Assembly: GCA_009746045.1 (NCBI GenBank)
Contig: RPFO01000912.1
Coordinates: 62,001 to 126,000 of the forward strand
Reading direction: 5' to 3'
Source: Mesostigma viride
Lineage: Eukaryota > Streptophyta > Mesostigmatophyceae > Mesostigmatales > Mesostigmataceae
Length of the DNA stretch: 64,000 nucleotides
The notes under the pieces are model-generated. The model made no database searches, was not told the DNA's origin, and saw only the letters and a program-made list of their open reading frames with translations. Both the position numbers and the translations under genes were made by a program. Positions 23,307 through 36,237 of the stretch are shown here, in pieces (position 1 is the stretch's first letter; each line of letters starts with the position of its first letter).

Positions 23307-24438
23307 ACGATCAGGGGAAGGGCTTGGCTTCACTCCGTTTCCCTTGAGGGGAGCGTGCAGGGGTCCGCATTGGCGCATTCCTGCGCGCCCTACCCATGAG
23401 CCCTTTGTTCACGCTGGTTCCGGCTCTTTACGCCATCGCTCTCCGCCACCAGCTGTTTGCCCTGCAACCTCTCATCACTGATCACGGGCGGGTGGGTCCT
23501 GCGGCAGCTGCGGGCTTGCTCTGGATACTACTGGGACGCACTACATCGGGTGCATGGGTGGCCAGCAGAACCAGAACTGGTTCCTCTATCTCCATACCGC
23601 TCTCCTCCGGGTGGTGTGTGCATGCCATGGTTCGGTCGGTCTTTCCCCACTCCACTGGTCATCAAGTGCGAGGACGCGGATGGGGCTGGGCACCCTCTAC
23701 TCACCCAGCCACCGCCCCGACATTACCGTGCTTGACTACGACGGGCAGGGTTGCCACCTGCTCATCGATGTCTCCGTGGCCCGGCCGCTCTCTGGTCGCC
23801 ACATCCGCCGGGTGGCTGTGGATGCCGGCGCTGCTGCCGCAGCCTGTGCATGGCTGATGACCTAGTTCTAGTACAGCCATGCTACGCCCTGGCTATGTTC
23901 AGATTACTTGCCCACGCTCCTTGCTATGACATGCTCACATGGGTCTTATTGCACCCACAGTTTGCCGGATCGTTAGCCTGTCCTTTTAGCTAGCCGCGCC
24001 CGATTGCAGCTGTGGCATGCCTTTGGCATGAAGGAGACTGGGGGTCTCTGCCCTTTCTCCTGTAGTGCACACACAGGGATTAAAAGCACTTCGGTGCTCC
24101 GTGACTCCCCAACGGGAGCACGAGTTTAATTAATTAATTAATGGCTGATGAGCGCGACAAGTTTGCCTCCTACCGCAATGTGGGGCCCCACCGGGTCCGC
24201 ATCCCCTTTGTCCTTGAGGAGTTTGGGGCCACGGGCCCCAAGACAGCAGAGTTTTTTCCACGAGTGCTGCCAGCGCCGTGAAGACCGCCTCGACCTCGAG
24301 GGTCAGACCGCCCTGTGGTCTGCCCGCACGTGGTCCTCGTATTGGCGGCAGCGCCTGTCACTCGCCCTCACTCGCACCGTGGCCGATGTGTTATTCCGCC
24401 GCACCCGGGACGACTTTGTCGCGTTCCATGCGGTCTAG
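23307..24438 (+). pseudogene. LINE ORF2 C-terminal remnant interrupted by a younger insertion
   Basis: The frame RPDITVLDYDGQGCHLLIDV ... AVDAGAAAAACAW is the conserved end of many plant and algal LINE ORF2 proteins. It is interrupted at 23861 by a 280-bp insertion. It resumes after 24151 with DERDKFASYRNVGPH ... FVLEEFGATGPK, then, with a frameshift near 24280, the last segment to the stop at 24438. The upstream part is lost. This family differs from the 4516-15948 LINE. Confidence 0.7.
23861..24140 (+). mobile_element. 5'-truncated LINE 3' end (280 bp) with 11-bp target duplication
   Basis: Nearly identical to 58206-58485, the 3' UTR of the ORF1-only element. It ends with the stem-loop GTGCTCC...GGAGCAC and a TTAATTAATTAATTA tail. 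ATGGCTGATGA flanks it exactly at 23850-23860 and 24141-24151. It disrupts the older LINE remnant, so it inserted later. Confidence 0.92.
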
Positions 24439-24827
24439 ATCCCTTCCAGGCCTGCACATGATGGTGGGCCGGCAGCGATGTTGCTGCGTGTCGTATTTTT
24501 GTGATGTACATAGTTAGTTGTACCTTGTGCAGCTGGCGTGATCCTTGGATGTCCGTGTCAGATTCCTCTTAATTTCTTAATTCAGGGTTAATTCTTCTCC
24601 TTTTCGGGTTTTCCTTATGTTGCATGCCCATTTCACCTACTTAATCTATCATTCTCAATGAATATATAGTAGTATGGGTTTACTCTGATGTAAGTATTTA
24701 TATTATTTAACATGCTAATTAATTAGTAGGTCTCACGTGACTGCGTCACGTGAGCATAAGACCTCAGTGGGAGGGGAACATGGGATGGAATGGATGAGGT
24801 AAGCTATCTAGGTCCTAGTTACAGGGT
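24439..24827. other. LINE 3' flank with a hairpin
   Basis: AT-rich, no gene. CTCACGTGAC and GTCACGTGAG form a perfect 10-bp stem around TGC (about 24732-24754), containing CACGTG E-box/G-box words. The segment ends at the first base of the CACTA element. Confidence 0.5.
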
Positions 24828-24845
24828 CACTAGGAACTCGTTGGT

Positions 24846-25245
24846 GGTAAAAAATACCACTTTTACCACTTTTTACCACTTTTTACCACTTTTTACCACT
24901 TTTTACCACTTTTTACCACCCAAAAGGAGTAAAAAGCAGTAAAAAGCAGTAAAAAGCAGTAAAAAGCAGTAAAAAGCAGTAAAAAGCAGTAAAAAGCAGT
25001 AAAAAGCAGTAAAAAGCAGTAAAAAATACCACCTTTTACCACTTTTACCACCTGACGGAGGTGGTAAAAGTGGTAAAAGGTGGAAAATGGTGGTAAAAAG
25101 CAGTAAAAAGCAGTAAAAAGCAGTAAAAAGCAGTAAAAAGCAGTAAAAGTGGTAAAAAGTGGCTGAAGTGGTAAAAAGAACACCACGACGAGCACAAAAG
25201 TGGTAAAAAACACAAGGGCTGAACCGACAACAAGTCAGTTTAGGC
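24846..25245. repeat. Subterminal motif array of CACTA element 1
   Basis: About six tandem TTTTACCACT units are followed by about ten tandem AGTAAAAAGC units. Inverted GTGGTAAAA copies and another AGTAAAAAGC run follow. The period is 10 bp, one helical turn. Such clusters in plant CACTA elements bind the accessory TNPA protein; that role here is inferred. Confidence 0.85.
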
Positions 25246-28200
25246 CCAAACAATGAATGATGCATCTTTATTCAACATAATACGGCATGATTACACTTGT
25301 GAGCAGCATCTAATGAGGCCGCAAAATGCTTGCACAGCAGCATCAATCAGAATCATCCTTGGCATCACTACCGTTAAAATCACTGTCATTCCCCTCGTTG
25401 CTAGGGGTTTGTTCTCTATAGTCCCTGACCGTGCGCGCGCGTGCACTTGTGCGCAACGGGGGCATGGGCTCCTTCCCCTTGTGTGATGCAGGCGCCAAAG
25501 CCTCAGATTTCTTCTTTCTCTTGCGGGCGGGGCTGCGCGTGAGGGTTCTGCCGCCGTGGTTGCCGGCGCGGGCTGCCGTTCAGCGGGCGGCTTCTTTTTC
25601 TTGCGAGGCGGGGCTGCGCGTGAAGGTCCTGCCGCCGTGGTTGCCGGCGCGGGCTGCCGTTCATCGGGCGGCTTCTTTTTCTTGCGCGGCGGGGCTGCGC
25701 GTGAAGGTCGTGCCGCCGTGCTTGATGGCGCGGGCGACGGATCAGCGGGCGGCGGTTCAGCGGGCGGCCGTTCAGCGGGCGGCTCAGGTGGGAAGTACCT
25801 GATGTCTTCCTGCCACCTTGTCGCCGTGCTTTGGAAAAACTCGTTCTCCAAAGCCCACCCGGTTGCCAGGTGACGGGGCAGCTTGCAGTGAATGACCGAA
25901 AGCTGGGGCTGATGCCGTGGGTCCAGCACAAACCCAACAGAGCTAACAGATGTTGGCCACACTAGCTTTGCCGTGCGTGGTGCCTCGGCGCTGCGGACCA
26001 ACACCAAGCGTTGATCCCGAATGTAAGCCACCTCCGATGCATCGAAAAGCTCTACTCTCAGCACAAGCTGTTGAGTCCACTGCCCCACCGGCTGCACCAG
26101 CTTTGCCACGAGAATGTGGGTCAGGTAGCCGTACTGAGTGCTGCTTCCCTCCTTATGGTAGGCTACACCACAGTTTGCAGTCCGCCATGCTTGCTTCCTG
26201 TCAGCTTCTTTTGTCCGGTAATTGAAACCGTACAAGTGCACCCTATCATACTCCTCAGCCTTGAGCTGCACGCCGGCTGCTGCAGCCTGGACAAGCTCCG
26301 GGACCAGCGGCTGCTGGTTGAGTCCGATCCAGTCTTTGAGCCATGAGAGGTCGCTGCACAAGGGCCGCCTGCATGCACATCGTATACAAAGCAAGATAGC
26401 AATGCAAGAAAAAAAAAATTAGAATAACGGCAGTAGTCCTTGGAAATCAGATGAAGTTCCCTATACTGAAAGAAAATCAGCTCAAAGAATAGCAACTTAC
26501 AATAATAGGACAGCGGCGTCTTACCAGTAGGCCTCATCGCCGTTGACTTCGGGATCTTTGTACTCCGCATTGGGCAGCGCATACTCCAACAAAATCGCGC
26601 CCACTTCATCAGATTCCGCGGCGGTGAAAGTGTAGAAATTCTTGCGGCTGCGCCCCCCCAACTCGACCTTCTTGGACGGGTCTGCGTGGATGACGTCCCA
26701 GATGTAGTAGCGGTCTTTTGGCTGAAAGAAAAAAAAGAAAGCAAACAAGACATTGCAAGCAGCGCACACAAATATGCACAGAAATTAGCTGCATGCAGCA
26801 CAAGACCGTGCCACAAGGAGCGCGTACATAACACTAAATCTGCACACAAATCCATTAAAAAAAAAAATCGGTCACTAGCGTGTACTTACCATCCCGGTTT
26901 TCACCATGTGATAGGCCAGATGGGTCAGCGCCTCAGACTTGCGATATGCTCCGTCCATGGAGCACTCCACATTGACGTTGGACAGCTTAGCTTTCGTGAT
27001 GGCCCCCATCATCCGCTCGCCCGACGCCATGGTGCGGGTGTCACATCGACCCAACAAGGGGATTTGCTGGGCCAGGTGGGCCATCATATGAACAGATTTT
27101 GCCATCTCAGACGCTGGCGCTATACGCTCCATCGCCACAGCAGCAAGCAAAAACATCTCGCCGCAGTCATCCAACTGCTGCTGAGTCGCCGGGCCGCTAG
27201 AAAACACAAAGTCCCAGGCCGCTGATTGAAGGAGAAATGCTTGCCGTGCATCGTCATCTAACCGCCCACGCAAGATGGTCGGGAGTTGCTTGCAAAAGTA
27301 GAGGATCTTGTCACGCGTCTTGGATTTTTCAGTACTCTTCGCATCGCAGAGCAAGCCACTGATCCGGCCGGTGAAGTAGTCGGGTAGGCTATGCGCCATG
27401 ATGTCATCGAGACCTGCGCATTACAACCACACGCAAAAAAATAACACATAGTAGTAACACGACAGCCGAAAAAAATAGTCAGTCCTATGTAAATCACACA
27501 GACCATAGTCAGTCCTACATATTAAATTTCCAAATTACGGGAAAAATAAAAACCCAATGTCACACTTACGCTTGATATCAGCCTTTTCCTCAGCCGTCAG
27601 CTGGAACCCGGGGCGCGGTGCTGGCGCCCTCTTCTTCTTGCGGCCTTTCTTCGGTGGACTTTGGTGGTCTCCCTCCGGTGGTGGGTCTCCCTCCGGTGGT
27701 GGGTCTCCCTCCGGTGGAGGGTCTTCATCAGGCCGCCACAGCTCCGGGTTCAGACCGAGGACCTTCAGCCTGCCACGAAGTGACCCGGTCGCCATAGCCT
27801 TCCCTGCATGGAGTACAAACAGAAAAAAAAAAAAAAACAATATTACATCAGCTTTCCATGTGAACAGATAGGCCACAGTCAATGTATGCATGCAACAATC
27901 ACAATGAAATGATACAATTAAATGTTTAGCAATTACCGCTTGTGCAATGAATGACCCGCTTGAAGTTGTTGGGACACAGATGGAACTCGTCAATAAAATG
28001 ACGGATCTTCAGGTGAACCCAGTACGGTAACTTGAGAAACGGCTCGGGCTGCTTTTTTAGCGTAGCACAGTACTTCAGGTAGCCAGCATGGTCCATCTCC
28101 TGAACAACAGGAGCGTGAGCCGGCCGGCGGGGGTCACCCTCGGGAAACATGCGGTCATTGCCAAGGAGAACGATACGGCCATTTGAGATAAAAACCCCAC

Positions 28201-29802
28201 GCCACTCATCACCATGTAGGACGCATTGATAGTACCCTGCATCTGGAATGTTCAGGGACTTGGAGTATGCCGGGTAGTCGTGAATTATGCCAGCAAGAAT
28301 GGACCTCACAAATGTCGTAGTGTAAACACCCGCCACGTCCAGCGTCACATCACAAATGTAATACCCCTTCCACAGTACCAGGAAGTCCTCAGCGATCAAG
28401 TCCAAAAAAATGGTCATGTTCTTGGGTGCCTTCCCCTTCATGGCGCCCACAAGAAGCACCATAGGGCAAAACCGCCCATTCACCATCACCCACTCGGGCA
28501 AGTTGACACAGGAAACAAACGCGGGCCAGCTGCTGTGGGTATCCATGAAAGACCTTGGACATACTCCGTCAAAATTCAGAAGGAAGATGGTGTTCCGCGG
28601 CTGGCTGCGAAAGTCCCAGTTGTTCTTTATGTGCTGGATGGCACGGCTGTCTGCACGAACAGGTCCATGCACAAGAAACACCAGACGTAAAAAGAAAGGT
28701 ATCCATCAGAGCAGTACAAACAAAAGATAAGCGCAAGAGGAAAAATCTCGAACTTGATACTTTGGCACACATTGCATAACAGAAGGCGTAGAAACAAGTG
28801 CAAACCTGCCTTTCAAGCCGTCCACAACGCGCGTGGATGAGTCTGGCTCCCTGTTTTCATGTTTCGCAGAGTACTGAAGGGCTTCCGCCATTTCCGGGAC
28901 TCGGAACCAGGCCCTAATCCGATCCATCAGGGGGAAGTGCCTAACCTGGCGATGCGCTTTCCGCGAGTTGACGATGTCACCGTTTCTGTCAGTGTACGTC
29001 TCGTAGCGCGACAGCTTGCAAAGAGGGCAGCTCTTAGTAATCTTGTCCTTGTACAAGTAACCCTCGCATGGGCAGGCATCGTACACACGGTACCCCAAGC
29101 CCAAGCCTTTCCCTGCCAGCCGTTAAGAATGTACTCCAGCACAAGTACATTTTGAGTTTTTCCAAGTTTCTTGTTTTTTGCTTGTTTCAAGTTCAGTTTT
29201 GCATTAAAACGTGTCCCCATAGCCCCTGGATCTCATCTGGAGGTAGTTGAACTAGTATATGCTACAATATACTAGGTTTGTACTATTTTCTACTACATTT
29301 ATACTATAATGTACTAAATTGAAACTACATCTGAACTAAATGTAACTGTGATTGATGCCCTGTAACGTCTTCCCAATGCTCGATACAGGTCTGGCCACCA
29401 TTGGTGACCTCCTAGAGCCATTCACAGCTGCATTTCGTGGATCACCGCACAAAAAAAAAAATGTTGTACTTAGCCTTATCAACAATGGGAATGAGGGCTT
29501 TGGTGTGCAAACATGCATGTGTGCTAAAAATGGACATTCTGACACTGCGCGAGAGTTGTAATACTTAAGCACTTCAGGTCATGATCGAAGTATAGAATGA
29601 ACTCGATGCAAGCAATCAAGCATTATGCAAGGAATGAATGCTGCGAGTGAATTTTTAGCAGTAATTACTTGCAACTAGGGAACACACGATAAAAGTCACG
29701 AATCTGACATGCATTGTGCCGTCATGGCACATGCATGAACACGTACACGAACAGAGGATCACGCGGACGCCCACGTGCACTGCGCATGGCAATGGCCAAT
29801 GC

Positions 29803-31380
29803 CCCCCCCCCCCCCCACACACACAAGCCCCAACTCCAAACATTGCACCAATCACCCACCCACCCAAACCCAACCCAGCCCTAACCCGACGCCCATGCAC
29901 ACGCCCATGCCCCCTGCCCCGCTCCCGCCCCCCACCCCCCTGCCGCCCCCCCCCCCGTGCCCCCCACCCCCCCCACCCCACCCCCGCCCCCCCCCCCGCT
30001 CACCTCCCCCGGCCACCCCCCGTCCACCCAGGCCCCTGCCCCCGCCCCCAGCCCCTCCCCGTCTGCACCCCATCCCCCGCCACCGCCTCCCTCCGCCCCG
30101 CCCCCGCCCCCGCCCGCCCGCCCCCGCCGCCCCCCCCGCCCCCGCCCCGTCCCTCCCCCGCCCGCCCCCGCCCCCGCCCCCCGGCCCCCGCCCCCCGCCA
30201 CCGCCCCGCCCCCCCCCGCCCCGCCCCCGCCCCCGCCCCGCAACCCCGCCCCCGCCCCTCCCCCGCCCCCCCCCCCCCCGCCCCCCGCCCCCGCCCCCGC
30301 CCCCCCCCCGCCCCGCCCGCCCCCGCCCCCGCCGCCCCCGCCCCCGCCCGCCCGCCCCCCGCCCGCCCCCCCGCCCCGCCCCCCGCCATGCCCATGCCCC
30401 TTCCCCGCAAACCGCCATTCTACACGCCACGCCCACGCCCACGGCCCACGCCATCCATCCCACGCCCATGCCACCGCCCACGCCACGCCCACGCCCACGC
30501 CCACGCCACGCCCACCGCCCAGCCCACGCCCACCCCACGCCCACGCCGCACGCCACGCCCACGCCACGCCCACGCCCACGCCGCCACGCCCACGCCACGC
30601 CCACGCCCACGCCCCGGCCACGCCCACTGCCCCAGCCCACGCACCCGCGGCTACGCCCACCTAGCCTCACCCCTACTCCAGCCACAATTATACCAAAGCC
30701 ACAGCCGAAGTTAGAGGCAGCTAGCAACAAAGCGATGTAGCTAGACACACACCTACCCACGCCAACGCCACGCCCACGCCCGACGCCCAGCTACGCACGC
30801 CCACGCCACGCACCCCCGCCCACCCACGCCCACGCCCACGCCCTGCCCAGCCCGCCCCACGCCCACGCCACGCCCACGCCACCGCCCACGCCCACGCCAC
30901 CCGCCCACGGCCCACGCCCGCCGCCACCCCCACGCCCACGGCCCACGCCCCACGCCCACGTCCCACGCCCCCACGCCCGCCCACGCCCACCCCACGCCCA
31001 CGCCACCGCCCAGCCCACGCCCACGCCCCCACCCACACTACCCACGCCCACGCACCCCACGCCCAACGCCCACGCCCGCCCACCACCCCGCCCACTCCAC
31101 GCCCCACACCCACGCCCAGCACACCCCACCCACCGCCCCCGCCGCACTCCCACGCCCACTCCCACGCCTACGCCCACGCCCACGCCACGCCACGCCACCC
31201 CACAGCCCGCCTGCACGCCCAGCACACGCTCCACGCCCACGCCCCACGCCCGACGCCACGGCCCACGCCCCCCACGCCCACCCGCACCACCTCGCCCACG
31301 CCCCACGCCCCACGCCCAGCCCGCACCATGCCCACGCTCACGCCCACCCCACGCCCGCCCGCGCCTGCGCCCCCCTCGCC
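29803..31380. repeat. C-rich low-complexity tract, CCCCGCC then CCCACGCC repeats
   Basis: About 1.6 kb of extreme strand asymmetry. 29803-30400 is almost only C and G on the plus strand (CCCCGCC-type words). 30400-31380 is mostly degenerate CCCACGCC units. All frames are open on both strands because stop codons need A and T; no protein is implied. The minus strand is rich in G-runs and could form G-quadruplexes. Confidence 0.9.
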
Positions 31381-31639
31381 TTCACCCCTACTCACCACAA
31401 ATGCACCGTAAGCCACAGCCAGAAGTACAGCACAGCAGCGACAATGGCAGACTTAGCCCAGACACACACCTACCCACATCAATGCCCCTGCCCAGAGACT
31501 CGCGGCCTCCTCCCACCCCCTGCACGAACAGTTCCCAAAACAAAGAAAGGCAAACAAAGGAACAAGAGTAGCAAAGCTGCATTGCGAGCACATATTGCCA
31601 GTTCTGGTGGCACATGCCAGGCCCGAAAGCAACTCATGA

Positions 31640-31766
31640 TCCTGCCCCTGCCCCTGCCCCTGCCCCTGCCCCTGCCCCTGCCCCTGCCCCTGCCCCTGCC
31701 CCTGCCCCTGCCCCTGCCCCTGCCCCTGCCCCTGCCCCTGCCCCTGCCCCTGCCCCTGCTCCTGCC
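31640..31766. repeat. (CCCTGC)n hexamer microsatellite
   Basis: About 21 near-perfect 6-bp units. A shorter related array of GCAAAG/GCAAAC hexamers lies at about 32296-32341. Confidence 0.9.
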
Positions 31767-32964
31767 CCTGCCATCACCATTCTAACCACCACACATTACG
31801 AAAAGCAAGAAGAAATTATAATAATAAGAAGAAATTAAAAGAAGAAGAAATAATAATAATAAACAAGCACAAAGTTGACTGCACATGCGACTGTACCAGT
31901 AGGCACGTAGCAAATTTTAGCTGCAGCTTCAATTTCAACTTCATTGCAATTGCAAGTGTGACTGCATGTGTAATTGCACTACCAATGCCTAATGCCCACT
32001 GCATGTGCCCAGTGCGAATGCAATTCAAAAGCAACATGCAATCGAAATTACAGCTGAAGCCGGCTATTAACAAAGATATTTAAAGCAGTTGTTAACTACA
32101 GAGACCCAATGAAAATGCAAATGCAATGAAAAAGCAACAGAAGTTGAAGCCACTGCCACTCTACCTGCCGACAGTAACACCACCGCCAGCACCCACTCAT
32201 ATCCCAACGACAAGGAAATAGAATTGCCCAAAGCCAGACATACATTGGGACGCATAAGCAAACGGCAACGCAAGCGCACATGCAAATGTATACGCAAAGG
32301 CAAAGGCAAAGGCAAACGCAAACGCAAACGCAAACGCAAGCTTGTCATGTACCTACGCTTAACTGCAAACGCAAACTGTGCACGAAGCAAAAAGATTGGA
32401 TGGCCAAGATCATGGCAAATACGAGGGCCGAAAACAATCCAACTTCATCTAAATGTCCGAAATCCTCACGACGTTTCGATGCGCGCTTGAATGTCGAAGG
32501 CCTGCGCCGATTATCGATCATAAGTCGAATGTGTAATTGTCGGCTTATGAGAACTGCTTTGCGACAGTATCACGTCAGGCCGTTCCTGTGCAGCCATTTT
32601 CCCTGTGCAGCGGGTGGACAACGTTCACTTTCCGCATTATTCATGGCTATCGAAGTTAATTCTTACCGACCCCGGCTGCCATGGCCACTGGCCACGCATA
32701 TCAAGTTCAGGTATTCCCGACCTGTAGCGCAGCAGATTTCTGTCGGAAGGCATCCTAAGCATCGTGATAAAAGAAATCCGAACAATAGACATTCATGCTG
32801 CATCTAAGGACATTATGGCATTTGTATATACTGCAAGTACATGTATCGACATTGCCGTGATTGCTAACCCCGACTCACCATGAACAGGAACTTTCCCTCT
32901 GCCTCCATGAAATGTACTTCGTGAAATGTACTGTAATACATATGATGTACTACGATGATAATCA

Positions 32965-33579
32965 TCCCAGCAAAGCCATAGCACACCTTCCGTTTCGACC
33001 GCCATGTCGGCCACTAGTCCGGATAGCTCAATGTGCACCTGACCTTGACACTAATCGCACAAACAGCCACAATTTTGCAAGCAAGAAGACATGGCTACCT
33101 CGGCATTTCATGAAATGTACTTCGTGAAATGCATTTCGTGAAATGTACTAAGGAACGTGATTGGCCGGCGTTCGCTCGCCAAATCTCGCAAAATGTACTA
33201 AGGCACGTGATTGGTCCCGCAAAATGTACTAAGGAACGTGATTGGCCGGCGAAGATTCTGTTTGCTGCAATTAAAATTCCCTACAGAATCTTCGCCGGCC
33301 AATCACGTTCCTTAGTACATTTTGCGGGACCAATCACGTGCCTTAGTACATTTTGCGAGATTTGGCGAGCGAACGCCGGCCAATCACGTTCCTTAGTACA
33401 TTTCACGAAATGCATTTCACGAAGTACATTTCATGAAATGCCGAGGTAGCCATGTCTTCTTGCTTGCAAAATTGTGGCTGTTTGTGCGATTAGTGTCAAG
33501 GTCAGGTGCACATTGAGCTATCCGGACTAGTGGCCGACATGGCGGTCGAAACGGAAGGTGTGCTATGGCTTTGCTGGGA
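32965..33579. repeat. 615-bp near-perfect inverted duplication
   Basis: Arms 32965-33260 and 33284-33579 (296 bp each) are reverse complements as far as I can read, around a 23-bp spacer. The arms contain repeated AAATGTACT and ACGTGATTGG words. The right arm includes the start of the ORF at 33506, so that start is also present inverted in the left arm. Confidence 0.88.
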
Positions 33580-34161
33580 CATAATCGTGGCTATCTGCTT
33601 CCTGGCTTTCGCTATCATGGTGATGGGACACCATGGGAAGCGCAAGTTCGCAGCCATAGTGCTAAGCGGCAGCACCCATGCCGGCAGCCTAGTGACCGAC
33701 GAGACGTTCGACTGTAAGTGCGGCCACGAGTGCATGAAGCCCATTAGAATATCACATCTCCAGGCATTGCGAAGCGCCTGGTTTTCGCCCGGGCGGAAGC
33801 AAGAGGACAGGAAGGCGGCGATAAAGCAGCAGCTGCACCAGGGGGGGTACGACGCCATAACCACGATGTCGTCATCTACTCGTCACAAGTTCGTTCATGG
33901 CGCTGGTTTTCGGTTCGTTCTCGACGGGGGAGTCAAGGATATGAACATAGGGTTTGTGACCCCTTTTCACTTTCGCGTTTCACTTTCGAGGCGGCCTTCA
34001 GGCACTGCCTGAAAATTAGCAACCACGTTTGGAACTCTTCGGACCACCTGTGAAACTAATCACATTTGATGATGTGCTGGCGGGCCTGGGCATCGCATTT
34101 GAGCATTACTTCGAGCAGGGCTCAACAAGCTCGATTCGCCAACTCAACCCGAAGAAGCCCT
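33506..34161 (+). pseudogene. Unknown coding remnant in the nested element, with membrane-like segment and Cys cluster
   Basis: An open frame from 33506 (or ATG 33539, MAVETEGVLWLCWD) runs to a stop at 34012. It has a hydrophobic stretch IIVAICFLAFAIMVMG, then FDCKCGHECMK and a helical ALRSAWFSPGRKQEDRK segment that resembles small Cys-containing modules in transposon proteins (weak). After a frameshift another frame reads FGPPVKLITFDDVLAG to a stop at 34161. Codon quality suggests real ancestry, but I cannot name the family. The 5' part coincides with the right arm of the palindrome. Confidence 0.4.
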
Positions 34162-34537
34162 AAGCTGCGGTAAGACATATATTTGTGTGGATGGCTCTTG
34201 ATATCATGCTGAATTTCTAGTCTTCTCTAGGTGGACAGTTCATGTGCAGCCATACAGGTCATCCATGTGTGTTTTAACCATGTTGCATGTGCCACAGATA
34301 TTATGAGCAGTATTTACTAAGTGTGCTGGAGTCGTTGTTGCATGCTTGTTGTATTTCACAGTTCACGCCTGCATGAACGCATCGTTGATACTAATGATTA
34401 TTCATATTGCATGACTGTTCTATTGGGGACGCCGCGCTTGATGTCACAACGTGGCCGAAAGGGTGCATCCACCGCTGACGGCCGGTGGGTGAAATCGATG
34501 GACGCATTTCCGAAGAAGCCAGCCGCGGGCCACACCC

Positions 34538-36187
34538 ATGGCGCGGGCGGGCGCGGGCGGGGGCGGGGGCGGGGGAGAAGGCGCGGGTGCGGGCGCGGGC
34601 GCCACCCAAGACGCGGGCGCGGGCGCGGGCCCGGGCGGGGGCGGGGGCGCAGGCGCCGGCGCGGGTGCGGGCGCGGGCGCCACCCAAGGCGCGCGCGCGG
34701 GCGCGGGCGGGGGTGGGGGCGCAGGCGCCGGCGCGGGTGCGGGCGCGGGCGCCACCGCCGACTTGGATGATGAGCCAGCAACCGAAGCCGAGAGGGAGAG
34801 GCACCGCTCTTCGAAGGTGTTCGATCTCGAAGTGTTTTGGGGCCCGGATATGACCGTGTATGTCCGCTGGCGCCTAGCCGCATCGGAGACGTTGGTAAAT
34901 GCACCGGTGAACAAGTGGCAGCCCACAGGGCCTAATGGCGAGGCTTGTGACGGGGTCACGCCCATTGGGTACACCCCGCAGGGAGATCCTGTCTATGGGT
35001 GCCTCCTCATAGAGCGTGGCAAGGCCCCCAAAGGAAGTCCTGGTCTAGTGCCGCTTTTTGAATGGGACGAGGGCGGTGCCAGGAGATGTACCTGCGCTAG
35101 CCTTCACAGCCTTTTTCCTGACATCGTCGCCGCTGAGAAGCAGCAGTTGCTGGACGGATGGATTGAGCAGGTGCCAAAGTCCGTGGAGGATGTGCGTGCC
35201 AACAACGAGAATCTGTTCAACATCATGGAGCAAAAGCCCAAAGAGAAGCGTGAACTGCAAGCGAACAAGGCGGTACCCTTACCGCTGCGATCTGCAGGCG
35301 ACCAGTCGGTTGCGCGGGCAACACGAGCACTGAGGCTGCCCATAAAACAAGTCATCTCACACGTCGCTTGCCCTGCCCGCGAGATTCAAGCGCAGAGCAA
35401 CCGCGCATGTGCGCCCGCTGCGCGAGGGAGCACATCAACGGCAACGCCTGCTTTGCGCACACTGATTTCCGGCAGGCACACCTTCAAGGTGAATGGAAGC
35501 CTCGTACGACGCGGCGGCCTACTCGTTGTTAAGCGGCCAGCCGTCACCTGCGGGCAGGGAATGCCGTAAGCACCACACATGCTGGTGAAGGTCCTTGATC
35601 TGAAAGGCGATCGCACGGAGCGTGACAGCATTGTCGCCTCTCCTTACTACGCACCGTCGTGGACGGGCCAGTTTTCTAGAGTGACATTAGGTGGCGGCAG
35701 CGCAGGGATGACGGTCCCCATTTCTGATGTACACCTGCAGCACTGGACAGTGGGCGGTACGGCAGAGGTGCACCAGCCTGAGCTGATCGGTACCGGCAAA
35801 CTGTCAGCTGCCACGGTGGCGGCGTTGAAAGAGCACCCGCAGATTGACTTTGAGCATTACAAGACTGCCACCGCCGCCAGGGCAGCAGCAAAGGATGACT
35901 GCAATGCCTACTTTGCCGAGCATGGAGCACGTGCGCTTATCGGGATGCGCCTGTGTGCCATGTTTCCGGGGACAGCGAGGAAGAGGGAGCGCTTCCATGG
36001 CTGGGTCACTAAGGTTCAGGAAAGGGGAGGTCACCTGCTCATCAAGGCGATGTGGGCTGATGGGCAGGACTATCATGCCCTGGCGGAGGTGACGCAGTTC
36101 GTGTGCGGCTGCCCACACCCAGTCGAGGCATTTGGCCGCGCTCGCTTCTTTCCACAGGAGCTAGGCTGGCACCGTGAACGCAGGTGA
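34538..36187 (+). pseudogene. Unknown GC-rich gene remnant in the nested element
   Basis: 34538-34757 is a (GCGGGC)-type tract encoding Gly/Ala repeats. From about 34760 a better-looking sequence follows (SSKVFDLEVFWGPDMTVYV ... PLFEWDEGGARRCTCASLH). Near 35260 the likely frame changes: an alternative frame shows MCARCAREHINGNACFAHTD, a zinc-binding-like motif. A third segment (35579-36187, MLVKVLDLKGDRTERD ... FHGWVTKVQERGG) ends at a stop, and an overlapping frame continues into an acidic tail to 36416. At least two frameshifts. The family is unknown; it could be the element's own lost protein or a captured gene. Confidence 0.4.
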
Positions 36188-36237
36188 TGGCACCCACATA
36201 GACGATGCCGTCCCTGCTGTGCACAGTGACAGTGAAG

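Noticed and set aside
23080-24140. A DNA transposon with 212-bp terminal inverted repeats
   Set aside because: Each arm has its own 11-bp target duplication, so they are two independent retrotransposition events in opposite orientation.
25431-25937. Plus- and minus-strand ORFs overlapping the last tnp2 exon
   Set aside because: Shadow frames of the three 81-bp repeats in the transposase gene.
29716-31416. Overlapping ORFs of 70-330 codons on both strands (Pro/Arg and Gly/Arg rich)
   Set aside because: They are a by-product of a C/G-only low-complexity tract that lacks stop codons.
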